Of a DNA stretch of 64,000 nucleotides, positions 38,971 to 51,329 are shown one piece after another. Both the position numbers and the translations under genes were made by a program. Source of the stretch: Atopsyche davidsoni (Eukaryota > Arthropoda > Insecta > Trichoptera > Hydrobiosidae); NCBI GenBank assembly GCA_022113835.1, contig JAILWY010000011.1, positions 5,890,001-5,954,000 on the forward strand, given 5' to 3'. The stretch's first letter is position 1. The number at the start of each line of letters is the position of its first letter. Below the pieces are notes generated by a model, which worked only from the letters and a program-made list of their open reading frames with translations, made no database searches and was not told the origin of the DNA.

Positions 38971-39961
38971 ATGTTTAAAAATTAATAATGGCGTACTTTG
39001 ATTCTTGACGTGGCCCCGTTGAAATTATATATATTTTTTTGTAACTAATCCGTGTATTTAAATCACGGTGTGCTCAAACTTTTGATAGCATAAACAGTGT
39101 TGACACGAAAATTTATTTGAAAAAAATAACCATAATTAATTGTAGTACTTTTATAAAGGCTCACACAGTGGTTTGGTCGTCAATCTAGAGGTCCTCAGTA
39201 CTGGCAGGTGAATCCCCAGGTGTTGTTTGGTCAAATATGTTTTTTATCAAAAAAGGTTACGTAAAATTACTATACTGTATGTTTTTAAATTAATATCCAT
39301 GTGTATTTTTGTAATAAATAATAATAAAAAAAACTTTATATTCAATTTTATAATACTACCTTAATTGCATTTCGACCAATAATGTTTTGATATAATTTTT
39401 ATTTTTTTATAGTTTATCTTTAAAATATGTAGATGTTTCTATTATTTTGTCATTAGCTTTGAAAATATTAAAAAATAATGAACTTAACCTTCGCGATGAT
39501 ATTACATATTAATTTTATTTTACTATTAATGGATATCGCAGTAAAGACATGTCCATTTTAATTACGTTCAACATATTCCGCGGCACCTACAATAAATAAA
39601 AAAATAAAATATACATAATATATTTTCATTTAAAAGCCAGATTTACAGCGTCGTTAGCCATTTAAAAATAATACATAAAATCTTTAAAAAAAGAAACAGT
39701 GTGACTCATATTTTAATACGAGATTAAATCTTTAAATTTCCAATGAACTGTTTGCCGTTCGTCTTCTGAGCAACGCGAGTGACAATTTTTTTTATATTTA
39801 ACAGTATCCTTGTCATCTCGCGTGAATCACCCTGTTCCTGAAATATGATTTTTATTAACGTAATCGTGAATATAATCTGAATTTTTTCACGAAAAAAATG
39901 CATCACTCCCGAATCTCGCCACACCTGTCTATACATTTTTATCGTTTGACGCAGGGACGGC

Positions 39962-39992
39962 GGGGAGAGAGGGGAGAGAGGGGAGAGAGGGG
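39962..39992. repeat. 9-bp purine minisatellite
   Basis: GGGGAGAGA repeated three times plus a partial unit. Purine-rich on the + strand. Confidence 0.85.
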
Positions 39993-41904
39993 TCGAGGCG
40001 ATTTCCAAAAATAGGGCGAGACATATTTTTAAAAACGACAAACAAAATGTACGACTCCAAAATTTGTTTACCAGCTTTTGAATGAGCGGGCGCAGGCGTC
40101 CAACGAGCACACATTTAATGATTTAATGATTAATTTGTATTTATCTCTCGGGATCAGCGGCCGTAATGTTGGAATATCTTTGTAATATTTTAGTCAAAAA
40201 GAGTTCTTTAAATTTTTTCGTGACTTTTACTATCTCGAGAATTCTGCGTAGGCTTTTCTAGCATTCGTCTTCATCAATCAAATAAATTTTTGGTATAATC
40301 GTCACCATCAACAATATCTGTCTACTTTTAATAACCCTCCTTCAAACGCTTGAAGCTCGTTCGGCCAAATCCTCCCATCGGGTTTTAAAAATACGTTTGA
40401 TTACTCTAAATACTTTTAAAAAACACTTCTTATCTTGTGCACTTGTTTAAATAACATATTTCAAAAAACTCAAAAAAATCAAACAATAATTTATTATCCA
40501 TTTGATATAGATAGATAAAGACTGGATAAAATAAAAACGACAAGGAATTGAGCAATGGAGATGTTGCGATTAATATACTCGTAGATCTTTTATTAAAAAA
40601 ATATTATGTATTGATAAATAATTTGTATAAAAATATTAAAAAAAAAAAAAGGTTGTACGCGGCTTTCGTAGAGTCTAACAAGCCACAAAGAGAAAAATTT
40701 AAAAAAACGTGCGTTATATCATTTGTGATGGCAATTTTGTTATTATTAAAACTGTTAATCGAAATGCATGTTTTATTCGAGATTATGCTCGGCAACGATA
40801 GAAAATAAATCATTTGACGCGATATTTTAATCAGATCTTGGTGTTTTAGAGGGACCGCGGTCGTCGCCGGTGCCGTCCATGATGGATGGTGATTGACTCC
40901 GTGAAAAGCGAGTCCCAGATCACATGCGAGAGAGCTTCATAACTGAGCGAGTCATTAAAATCAATTTCCTATGTCGCGGGGAAAAATATACGTTTTTTTA
41001 TTACTCCTCAAAGTTATGAACACGAAACGCTCGCGGACTTCAAACGGCGCAGAATTATTATATATTTGTTATGTTGTAAATCATGTTTTGAATTCTTTAT
41101 GATTTGAATACGTCCACAGAGTCGTGTGCGTCGGAAGAGGTTGCCTTTTTAATTTATTCGTTTTATTTTTTCTCTACCCGCTGCTCTTAATTAAGTGGCA
41201 AGTCCGCGAATGCTATCATACCATCGCCGCCAACCTACTTCGCTCCTCTGCTACATAAGAAACCCTACGAACTACGGCTCAATTTTTTTTTGCAATATTA
41301 TGCATAATTCAATAATTATTAAATTGTTTTGTGATTAGGTTTAGATGTTCGATATGTTGCAATGCTTATTTTCTATTATGTTATATTTTTTATCGCCGTC
41401 CACTTAACATTATGCGCGCAATCGCAACGCTATTCCCGTGTGGGAGTCTCAGGGATGCGCATCCTAATTTTAGGTAGAAATCATAAAAGAATGTTTTTAT
41501 TATCATTTTATATTTCTCACTAATTACCTGGTCCCATATTTGTACGGGTCTAATTAAAGAGAACAGGTGCGACGAGATTCGCTCTTCCATCATTTTTAAG
41601 ACTTCCCTCCTCAACGCATTAAAAACGTCAATAAACTTATAATTGATACTTGTAACATTTTCCTTCAGGAATCATATCAAAGCGGTGTTTATACAGGGTG
41701 ATTCCAAACATGCTACGGACTGACAAACCTAATAATATTACTAAACATATGCAAGGGTGCCAAGTCCAAAAAAATCTCCGTTTAAACGTTTTAATCTTAT
41801 ACATATGGCGTCTTTATTAATTGATTGTGTGATTCGATTCCCAGGTAAATTACAAACTGATGGTTTGTATATAACAATACGTAACGGTAGGTTTGTAATA
41901 GGAG

Positions 41905-42115
41905 GTCGGCGAACATCTCTATGAGCTTATACTTATGCTGATGCAGTGTTCATGGTTTTTTTTAGGGAGAATAGTGTAATCCTCGAGTCCTTCTGTTTTA
42001 AATTCTGCTGCCAAAAAACTTACTTGCTTACAAAGCTCTGGCGTTTAGATCTGATACTCCTTCTGCAATAGGCCTGCTGCCGTACTTCCAGGGCACAGAA
42101 TAGAGGTTACGCGAT
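41905..42115. repeat. Dispersed repeat copy, LINE-tail family
   Basis: GGAGGTCGGCGAACATCTC, CTTATGCTGATGCAGTGTTC and ATGGTTTTTTTTAGGGAGAA match the copy at 59.1 kb, followed by TACAAAGCTCTGGCGTTTAG as at 59.28 kb. Lacks the terminal CTTCTTC run. Confidence 0.6.
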
Positions 42116-42130
42116 TAAATTATCTGATGC

Positions 42131-42143
42131 TGTGTGTGTGTGT
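42131..42143. repeat. TG microsatellite
   Basis: About six TG units, directly after the repeat copy at 41.9-42.1 kb. Confidence 0.8.
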
Positions 42144-42189
42144 CACATTTTTATGGCATATTTTAACATACTCTTTGTGTTTAAAACAA

Positions 42190-42500
42190 TCGATCCAGGA
42201 TTGAGTCGAGATCGGATAAGCCCGGCGGCGTTACGCATCGGAGATCCGACACAGCAACGTACGCGCTAAATTATGTTTTTTTGTTGTTTTGTTGGCGGTT
42301 GCGTCTGTGTGGCCGTGCAGCCGAAAGCGGCGTGTGAATCGCGATTGAAACTACAATCGCATTATTGTCGACTCGCGAGGCCGAACAAGTGACAATCGCG
42401 CCGTGTTCCAAATATGAAATAACGACCATTGATTGGTCGATAGGTTTGAGTACAAATTGAGCGGCCTCTCTATTGGCCGGACGTTCGCTGACAGATGAAA
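42190..42500. promoter_or_regulatory. GC-rich intronic island with paired ATTGG motifs
   Basis: CpG-rich block with ATTGGTC at 42432-42438 and ATTGGCC at 42472-42478, 40 bp apart (about four helical turns). No coding signal. Candidate enhancer or promoter by motif arrangement only. Confidence 0.3.
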
Positions 42501-44569
42501 TATCGCCGTGGAATGATCGTAATCAATTTATTTCTGTTGCGATAGTGTATTAATCATAATTTGATTCGAATGCTTGATTAAACTACTGGATGGCTTGATT
42601 GCGCGGCGGTCGTGACGACAACGAGTCAAGGCGAACCGTTTTTCCGCTTTCAATTGAAACGCTTTGTACGCAGTTTTAATTTTGCCCCCTCGTATCAAAA
42701 TTATATTTTTATTCAATTGCAATAAAACAATGTGTATTTATTTAATTTTATATCATTTTAAAACAAGTGGTCAGATGTCATTAAATATACACCATGCGCG
42801 AGAATATTTCCCGTCGCTAATTGAGTCGACTGTAATTGGTTTCACCATAGTAAATATTGCCAAAAAAATATTTTATTTTATTTAATATTGTTTCGACAGC
42901 TTAACAAGCCTCATTTGTTGAATGCTCTTCAAATTAATATTTAAAAAAAACAATGTCACACTGTTGTGACGCTAGCCAAAAAAACTTCCGGCTCTCACAC
43001 CGGTATCCTTGACATCATAATCTTATCCGTATTTAACTTATATAAACAATACAATTTGCCTTTTAGTGATTTTTTGTTTAGTTAGGTAATAATTTTGAAT
43101 AAGGTCAGGTTAGGTTGAGTCGATTATCCGATCGGCTCTAGCCAATAGTCGTCCACTTGCGAGCGTAATATTTATGTACCGGACATTCGATATGGCAGCG
43201 CTCGTCCATTAAGTGCCAGGCGAGTCATTCACGGCCCGCGGTCCTGGGCCAGGCGGGCCAAGACACGTCTACTCGATCTCCTACGGGACGGACCGAGATT
43301 CGATTATCCGGACCGACAGTTGCATAAGTTCGGATAATCGAACATTACAGTTTTTTTTTTTTCACACACTGAGTTTTTTATTATTTAATCATGTGGAAAC
43401 TATGCTCTTCCAGTTTTTTTTATTTTTAAAATACAATTTTTTTTTAAACGTCTGACCCATTTGAGTTCTGCTCTATAAAAAAACGGGCAGTAAAAAAAAA
43501 AGTTATTATTAGTACCAAAAGTATACGAGTCACTTTTTAATAGTTTTTCAAAAGACATTTCTTATTTGATTTACATCTAATGTTTATAACTCGATTCACC
43601 AGTATATTTTAAGATGTCTACGCAAAAGTTTATCATAATAGCATCATACAGTATTTTTAAATTTAAAAAAACTCTGTTGAAATATTGTCAACCCTCTTAA
43701 AAGGTACACTCTCAATAAACAAACACGCAAAAATTATTGTGCAGCGATTAAGCCATTTGCCCTTTCCAGCGTCGATAATTCACTTCATGCGCTGAAAATA
43801 TGAATCTTAAGCCGCACCATTTAAAAGTTCAAAGACCTCTCCGCATTTGTGCGGTTCGGGATAAATATACTTCACATTTAACTAAATTATCCTTAAAGAC
43901 AGGACATATCTTACGCACTCCGAGACGCATCGGGAACCCGAGATATAATTATTTTTATCAGTTAGAGTCAACGCTTCTGATATATAACGTCGATATATCC
44001 GTACGGATATTCAAAATTCCAATGTCTAATAAAACAGACAAAAAAAAATTAACGATATTTCAAAGTGTCACCCGCTCCTGGACCGGGATTAGGCCCGGTT
44101 TATGAATACCGACTGTCCGCGTAACGGGCGTTTTCCGTATTCATAAACGCAACTGTCGATTCGTGCGCTGCGTTAAAGTTAATGTACCATCATAACTAAC
44201 TCGCTCCGTCTGCCCTGCGATCAGAATGTGACCACAAATATTGCTGTCGTTTTTTTAGACGCGATGAGTCTCCCCGCATTACTGATCTTAAACCGGGACT
44301 AAAAATACATCGCGATGCTACAAATCGTATACAGAGTGCTTCGTGAATTCAGAAAATATTATTTCATTAATTAATTATCAATCATGCCTATTTGAGAAGC
44401 GAAATGTCGATGAACAAAACAAAATATTGAGTTTGTTTTACAATCATTTAAAATTGGCCAAAATCTTAAAGAGGAAATCGAATTTTCAGTAAAGTTTTTC
44501 TAAAAATGGTTTCATAAGAATTTTTTATGTTTGATTGATTTATATTAAATTATAATTTATTAAGGCCCG

Positions 44570-44950
44570 GGTTTGGGCCGCGCTGTGCATAGCAATTGTC
44601 GCTTTCCCATCGACGTGTTGCTCGGGTCGGGAGTCGGGAGTGACGCCGTCGGGATTTTTTATTGGACTTCGGCTATTTCCGTCCGCCGGTCGGTTCGGGG
44701 AACACGTCCTGACTTCTTTATTTTGTCACTCGGCGTGTAATACCCGATGCGATGTCCCGCGCCGATTTCCCCGCATCTCAATTATTGGCCGCCATCTTGG
44801 CTCTTTTGGATGGCGTTCAAGAAGACTCATCTTCAAGCTTAGATCGCGGCCGCGAGCGTAGAAGAGCCATTTTCGATCAAACTGTATCATTTGTTCGACT
44901 AGAACATTATGTGCCAAATGTAATAACTGATATTATTGATTATTTTTAAG
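44570..44950. promoter_or_regulatory. GC-rich island with ATTGGCC and GCCATCTTGG
   Basis: Contains ATTGGAC at 44661, ATTGGCC at 44784-44790 and, immediately after, GCCATCTTGG at 44791-44800 (the complement of an AAGATGGC-type YY1/Pho word). A 65-codon + strand frame (44752-44949) beginning MSRADFPAS and ending NVITDIIDYF overlaps it; it is hydrophilic then mixed, and I do not recognise it. Either a promoter-like element with a short downstream frame or a fragment of a mobile-element gene. Confidence 0.3.
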
Positions 44951-46558
44951 AAATATTTCCCAACACAAGCGAAAGCAGTGATGAAAATATAAAAATCCAC
45001 GTACGCTACCACCTAAACCACATCTTGTAACCCCAACAACCTGCGCCAGGATCGCAGAAACCAATGCCGTATTGTAAGCATAGCCCTTACAACTATTATA
45101 AGTAAACATAAATAATCTTGAAGAATTATTTTTTTAATATAAAAATAACAGTTTCGTCAACAAAAGAGTATCCACGCACGCTTCATTCATCCTGCAGCGA
45201 TTCTTGACCTCGAGCTCGAGCATCTCATCGCCGGGGAGGGTTACGCATGCATTCATCCATTCATTCATTCTGGACAAATTAATTGCGCCGCGGGTACAAA
45301 GCAAGTACGCAATGCATCACAGGTAGACTACCTTCCAAGAGTGATGACCTTTTTTATGCGTTACGTAAATAATTTATAATAAAAAAAACAATTAAATTAA
45401 CTGCTGCAGAAAACGCACGTTCAATTTTGCACGTCTTTCTCGTGAGAATATACTGAGTGGGTTATGTATAATTTGCAGCTTCTATTTTTTTTATTATACT
45501 GGTGTATCTACGCTTGTGTATTAATTCTATTGGATCAGAATAAAATCGCAGAAAGATGTCCCCGTAATTAGCGAGTCGTGCGAGAACAACACAATGATGT
45601 CGGACATTTTATAGATTCTCGCTGATTAGCTGTGGGAAAATTACATTTATTTTGGCCGGATTCCATCAACTCCTTTGTGCGATGGTTTTTTTTTTCTTTT
45701 GTTGTTTTTTTTTGTCATTTTTCAATCTTAAATATGATGACGTGTCTCCAATATTATCTGAAGTGCTCACGTGTTTTCCGAATTTATTTAGAGCGAACTC
45801 GCTTCCGTTGGAAATCTTTGTTTTTTTTTTTTAGTTTTTCATTCATCTTACTTAAAACACGCATTTGTCAAAAACAAAAACTCAACCGATTTTGTCGCAG
45901 CAAAATATATCAAGTCATAGTATTTTTAAGCCATTATTTATTCGCAATAAAAAAATACAATAAAACCAGCTTGTTTTTTTATCACCCGACGTCTAAAAAT
46001 CACAATTGAACAATCTTTACGCCAACAGTTTCTAAAATAGTAAAAAAGAAATGTATACTGTATTTCACAATTATATATATAATATGAATAATAGAAAACT
46101 TTAATATTTTTTTTAAATATTTAACAGAACATGGCATGTCTTTTATTCACTCATTATACTTTGTTAATAATATTATTTTATTTTTGTATATATGAAGATA
46201 TATACATATATATATATATACGAACCGTTGGGTTCTAGTGAGATACAAATTGACCGGCTAAATAGCTGGAATGTCCGATACCACTGTGCGGTACACGCGT
46301 GTGTCCTGTCGTTCCACTGTGCATGCATGTGCCAACAAGCACTTAGCATATTTGGCCCCTGCACATGCCATTGTTCGTCCGCGCCAGCGTACCGCATGTC
46401 ACACTTCCCACTGTGGACTTCCGATACACCGATTTACTTTCAATCCAGAGCTTTCCAAAGCCCAATTACAAAATTCAAGTCTATAAAGACCATTAACAAG
46501 ACATAAACACAATTAATAATATACTAGTAGTCATACTATTTTATTGTTTTATATAGAA

Positions 46559-47060
46559 TACTTCTTCTCCTGGTGCCTCTCGACATAAGAGGTTGGTGAC
46601 CATTTTATAGAACACATTTCTATCCTGGGCTAATTCCACTGATTTGGCAAATTTCGCATTCTCGTAAACTTTCTACTCCCATTGCCTTTTCTTTCTTCGA
46701 TTTTTCCTTGGACAATCAGCTGAAGGATGCTATACTTGCTGTAACGAAAAATGTGGCCAAAATGGAAGACCTTCCGCTTCTTTGCCATCATCAGGTGTTT
46801 TGTGCAATACTCTCTCGTTTGTGACTCAGTCAACCCGTAGTATTTTTAGGATTCTCTTATATAGCCACATTTCTGTCGCTACAATTCTTCGCATAGTAGC
46901 TGTCTTGAGTGTCCAAGCTTCAACTCCATAAAGAAGAACTGAGACGATATAACACTTGGTGAAACTCCAGCGAGACATCAATGTTATACCTCTTGGACTT
47001 AGTAGTTATTAGTCGTACTGCGTGATGTCTCTTTTCTCACTTTAATTTCATGGTCTGGAT
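46559..47060 (-). mobile_element. Non-LTR retrotransposon ORF2 C-terminal fragment
   Basis: The best-preserved copy. Minus-strand translation from about 46983 reads SRWSFTKCYIVSVLLYGVEA, then WTLKTATMRRIVATEMWLYK, RILKILRVD, a TGA in place of the expected sense codon, and VTNERVLH. It then shifts frame into the 67-codon frame ending at 46630, which includes FGHIFRYSKYSILQLIVQGK. This order (YGVEAWTL, EMWLYKRIL, VTNE, GHI-R, QGKI, RNL) is the standard C-terminal part of LINE ORF2 after the reverse-transcriptase domain. The left end carries the family tail CTTCTTCTCCTGGTGCCTCT. Clade not settled; inactive because of the stop and frameshift. Confidence 0.75.
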
Positions 47061-47619
47061 CTCAGTTCTCATTAAACCAGCTGCCTAAGTATTTATATAG
47101 AATTAATAAACTCTAATTTAATGCGTTGTTTGTGCGTATATTTACGGGTTAAATATTAATATTTGCTGGAAAAAATCGATAATTTACCTATGTATTACAT
47201 AGATACCTTTGATCTCGTATAAAATAAAAGCAAAAGAATGCAAACACCGACATTACAAAGCAATGGAAAAAACCAAAAATGCATATTTTGCAGCGTAGTG
47301 TTTATGGGGTGAATTATTCATCCTGGCAATATTTATTGCCTTTGATCGCGCGAAAATCGTTGCACAATCGAAAATAAAGCAAGCGAGCGGAGTGATTTGA
47401 ATTGATAATCCGACACCATAGAGCATAAAGAAACACTCCTGGTATTCAAATCCATAGACAAAGGGGTCCGCAGAGTAAACCGACCGGTGCCGCCGACCAC
47501 CTCGTGTCGTCACGCCTCGTTGTCTCCCAGACTATTCTATTTATTACGCTTTACTATCTTACTTTTTAAAATACATTGTTGCACGATAACTATACAAAAT
47601 ACGAAACGTGGCTTTATAT

Positions 47620-47880
47620 GAGAATCCTCAAAACACCATGGATTCACCGTCACACATGAAGGAGTCGTGCACAGAATGCGCAAAGAACTCCTGACGATGA
47701 TAAATAAAATCGTAAGGTTTCCTATTTTGGCCATATTTTTCGAAACAATAAATTTCCATGATTATCCACGAAAAAATCTAAAGAAATGGTGGCATTGGAA
47801 GGAGGAAAGTTACATGGATGCGTAATTTACACCAGTGGCTGGAAGTCAGGAGTGCAGCTGAATTAGTGAGACAGGTTAAC
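47620..47880 (+). mobile_element. Non-LTR retrotransposon ORF2 fragment
   Basis: Forward strand. CCATGGATTCACCGTCACAC is a worn W-x-x-R-V-T block. The sequence continues with GAGTCGTGCACAGAATGCGC, CTCCTGACGATGAT and a frame like PILAIF, then ACATGGATGCGTAATTTACA followed by CCAGTGGCTGG (W-M-R-N-L-x-Q-W-L-E). The last part matches the 24.4-kb copy. It lies about 0.6 kb from the reverse-oriented copy at 46.6 kb, so the two are inverted relative to each other. Confidence 0.65.
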
Positions 47881-48189
47881 TAATTTAATCCATTTGACAT
47901 TTGGTTCACAAACAGGAATATGGTGATTTTTTTATTTCAATTTATTTTATATTTGCCACGTAACTGTAAACTATTGCAATTAAAACGTTATCAAGCATTA
48001 TTAAAAAATTATATTGCTTATGTTTAGACATTTTAAATAATTATCTTTGATAATACAATAAGGCCTGGAGATATCACAAAACAAAAAATAGACTTCATAC
48101 GTCATGAATTTTAACTATTTTTAATGCAATAACATACTTAATTAGTAAAAAAAGGTCAAATATACTGAAATTGATGCCTTCATTTATAT

Positions 48190-48220
48190 TACATAGTCTT
48201 TTTTGTTTATAGGTAATATA
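48190..48220 (+). promoter_or_regulatory. Weaker candidate ratchet splice site
   Basis: TCTTTTTTGTTTATAG is joined to GTAATA, with AG at 48211-48212 and GT at 48213-48214. The pyrimidine tract is short and the donor half lacks the preferred G at position +5, so this could well be chance in AT-rich DNA. It is listed because it falls between the stronger sites at 35.8 and 55.9 kb. Confidence 0.25.
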
Positions 48221-49312
48221 TTTTTAAAAACAGACTTTGCGATAAATTGAGTTTGCGAAATAATTTAACATCAAGACTTTGATGCTATTCAATTGAATTT
48301 TAAAAAATAGAGCTTTTAAAGATGGCGATTCTGTGGCGCGCATGGCTTCATAACACAATTTGACATTTTTGAATGGACGGAGCGGTCACTCGTCGCACAT
48401 CTGGCACACCAACAATGGCCCCGCAGCGGAAGATTCAATAGGAATTAATACGGATCGTACATCGGGCCTTTGTCAGCGTGCCCCCCTCGCGATATATATA
48501 ATTTTTTTTATATTTTATTGGGGACCAATGGTCAATGTATCGGCTGACCGGTTATACTGGATTAATCTGTGTGGCTTTTTTTAAAGCAGGGAAGCATTTA
48601 CAATTTTTTAAATATAAAATATGTATATGCTTTAGCAAAAAAAGTATAATAAAGATAACATATGACTCCGTGTGTTAATATCAGATATTTAATAAAAAAT
48701 ATTGTATTTGATGAATACCACGAATTTCAAATTTCTTCGTATCGTCTATATTGTGTAATATTTTTGACTTCTTTTGTTGCATTTTATCTTTAAGCCACGA
48801 GTCTTATTACATTTTGAGCGCACGTGGATGCTCCTATTTCAATAGCCAAACGAAATCCGAGATAAATTCTAACCTAACCAGCTCACCTCCACTTGCTTAC
48901 TTACAGCGTAACTTATATTTTGCTTTACTACAAAATTTAATTAAAAACAGATAAAGAATTTTTAAATATTTATTTTTCAAGCTATACGGTTTTTTTTTTT
49001 AATATTATTTAATTTAATTTTTATAGAGTATGCGCTCATAGTTCGGCCCTGGTAGTTCAATACAAATAAATTCAATACAAAATTATATCAACGTTTTTTC
49101 AAATTCAAAACGGTGTCACTTTGAATTATGCAAATAATAATGGCATAACATCTGACAAATTTACAAGTTTTGAATCGAATTGGACACGCCAAATAAAATA
49201 ATACTGGTTTTCTATTCATCTTTGATTAATTTCATTTTTTATTTTTTTTGCCCTATCTAATAATCGTTCGGATTTCGATTGTGTTGCAGCGGGCTTAGAC
49301 TGCTAAAAAACA

Positions 49313-49855
49313 ATGCAAACGAGGACACTTTCGGCTAGCTCACCGTTTTGTTGCGGCACGTGCAGGCAGCTTGAGCACTCGGTTGTAGCTTTGGTGCTTT
49401 TTGGAATACCGCGAAATCTGATCAGGAAGGCTCGACTCACGGAAGGAAATTAACGCAAAAGAGGACGCTATCGACTAGCTCGCTGTTCTATTGCGGCACG
49501 TGCAGGCAGCTTGAGTACTCGATTGTAATTTTGATGCTTTTTTAATGACCGCGGAATCTGATCAGGGAGGCTTGACTCATGGAAGGACATTAACCCAAAA
49601 GAGGATGCTATCGGCTAGCTCGCTGTTCTATTGCGGCACGTGCAGGCAGCTTGAGTACTCGATTGTAATTTTGGTGCTTTTTTAATGACCGCGGAATCTG
49701 ATCAGGAAGGCTCGACTCGTGGAAGGATATTAACCCAAAAGAGGATGCTATCGGCTAGCTCGCTGTTCTGTTGCGGCACGTGCAGGCAGCTCGAGTACTC
49801 GATCGTAATTTTGGTGCTTTTTTAATGACCGCGGAATCTGATCAGGAAGGCCCGA
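49313..49855. repeat. 140-bp tandem array, about four units
   Basis: The word GCGGCACGTGCAGGCAGCT starts at 49353, 49493, 49633 and 49773, exactly 140 bp apart. Each unit also contains GAGGAYRCTWTCGRCTAGCT, a CTCGRTTGTA word, GGTGCTTTTT or GATGCTTTTT, CGGAATCTGATCAGG and CTCGACTC..GGAAGG. The first unit is the most diverged, and units 2-4 are nearly the same, which suggests recent homogenisation. Every unit carries a CACGTG E-box and a TGATCA palindrome. The array ends abruptly at a GC-rich block (49.86-50.0 kb). Confidence 0.92.
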
Positions 49856-50010
49856 GCATCGAAGAGGTCACCGCCGCTATCGGCGCCGGGCGGGTGCGCG
49901 GGGCTATCGCCGGGCTTATCGCGCATGTCGGCGGCCGGCATTTGTTTGGGCACCCAAGATGGCGTCGGCCGTGCGAATCGAGATGACTCCGGGCGTCCGG
50001 CGAATCTCCT
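49856..50010. promoter_or_regulatory. GC-rich block abutting the tandem array
   Basis: Very CpG-rich (CGCCGCTATCGGCGCCGGGC) with AAGATGGCGT at 49956-49965. It starts where the fourth 140-bp unit stops. Function unknown; promoter or enhancer is possible. Confidence 0.25.
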
Positions 50011-51329
50011 GTCCTTTATTTTAAATTTCGCCGGTTTATTTGCTCATATTGAGTGCGAAAAACCATATCCTAATGCTGATAAGATTTAAAAAAAAAAACA
50101 TTTTTATATAAATATTGGTTATGTCATAAAATTAATTTTGTTGTTTACAATCTATTTGGAAGCGATAAAGTTTTTTTTATTTGTATATAAAAATAATTTT
50201 CCACAAAATGATCAGTAAATTCAATATAATAAAACAACCAAAAGTTATAAATACACTTTCAGTCACACCAAACAATTAATTTATTTCAAAAATTGTTTAT
50301 ATCTTTTTGCTTAAATAATACGTATTTTTAAATTGACACTACATATACATAATCAATTATAAGCTTTTTGTGTGCAAATTACTTCCGGTTAGGAGATTAC
50401 GCAAAACGATAGATTAGTGATTGCTATTGAAATCGATTTTTTTCTTAATCTCAGTTAATGCATAAAAAAATCCTTTAATATAATTTATATTATTATTAAT
50501 TTCAAATGGATGTGTTCATAGTAAAAATGTTTTTTTTGTCTCAATTACAAATTATAACTCTCATTCAAAAATTTTAATGGGTTTGGAAACACCGTATATT
50601 TATATTTATTATTTTTAACATTAAATTTTATTTGAATGAACGTTTTTAAAGTTTATCTAATTCCAATAATTGACACACTTACGCATGCTCCTATCAATAT
50701 TGTTAATAAGTTTTTTTTTTAATATTGTAATTTTATAACATACGATAAAGGCTATCAATATGTTATGCCAAAATCGTTACCAATTTATAGGTCCGATTGC
50801 GTAAAAAATACATCAAACATAATTACAAACATTGATAACAACAGAAAATACTCATAACCTCTCCGTTAATTGAGCCGCCAATACGTACGATCGAAAAAAC
50901 GCTTTCTAAACAAATCAAAGACATTCCTCTTAATTATTACAATTTAGTGTGAACGTGCTGCTATCTAATTAAACAGAAGTTACAAAAACACCAGGTGAGT
51001 GATTTGTAACGTGTTATTTGACCCGATATAAATTTCCTTGTTTCTAAAACTCTGGATTACGTGCTAACGTAACTTTAGGGAAGCAACCTAACCTAACCTA
51101 AGTTTACCAATAAACATTGTTAAAGTGAAGTGAGTGTTCGTTGCACAGTGCTCATCGTATCTATGCACGCAATTCAACAACTATGGATATGTTTGTACTT
51201 CGATGTACTCAGTAATAAACCGTACCTGTTATTATGTGAGGTTATGTTTAGACCTGAATTTATTTTGTGTTATTATATCTGTGACGTTTCAGTTGGTCTT
51301 TAAAATGTTTAATATTTTAAATTGATCTC

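Noticed and set aside
49771..49986. 71-codon frame starting in the last 140-bp repeat unit
   Set aside because: Crosses the boundary of the tandem array into an unrelated GC-rich block; equivalent frames are absent in the other units.
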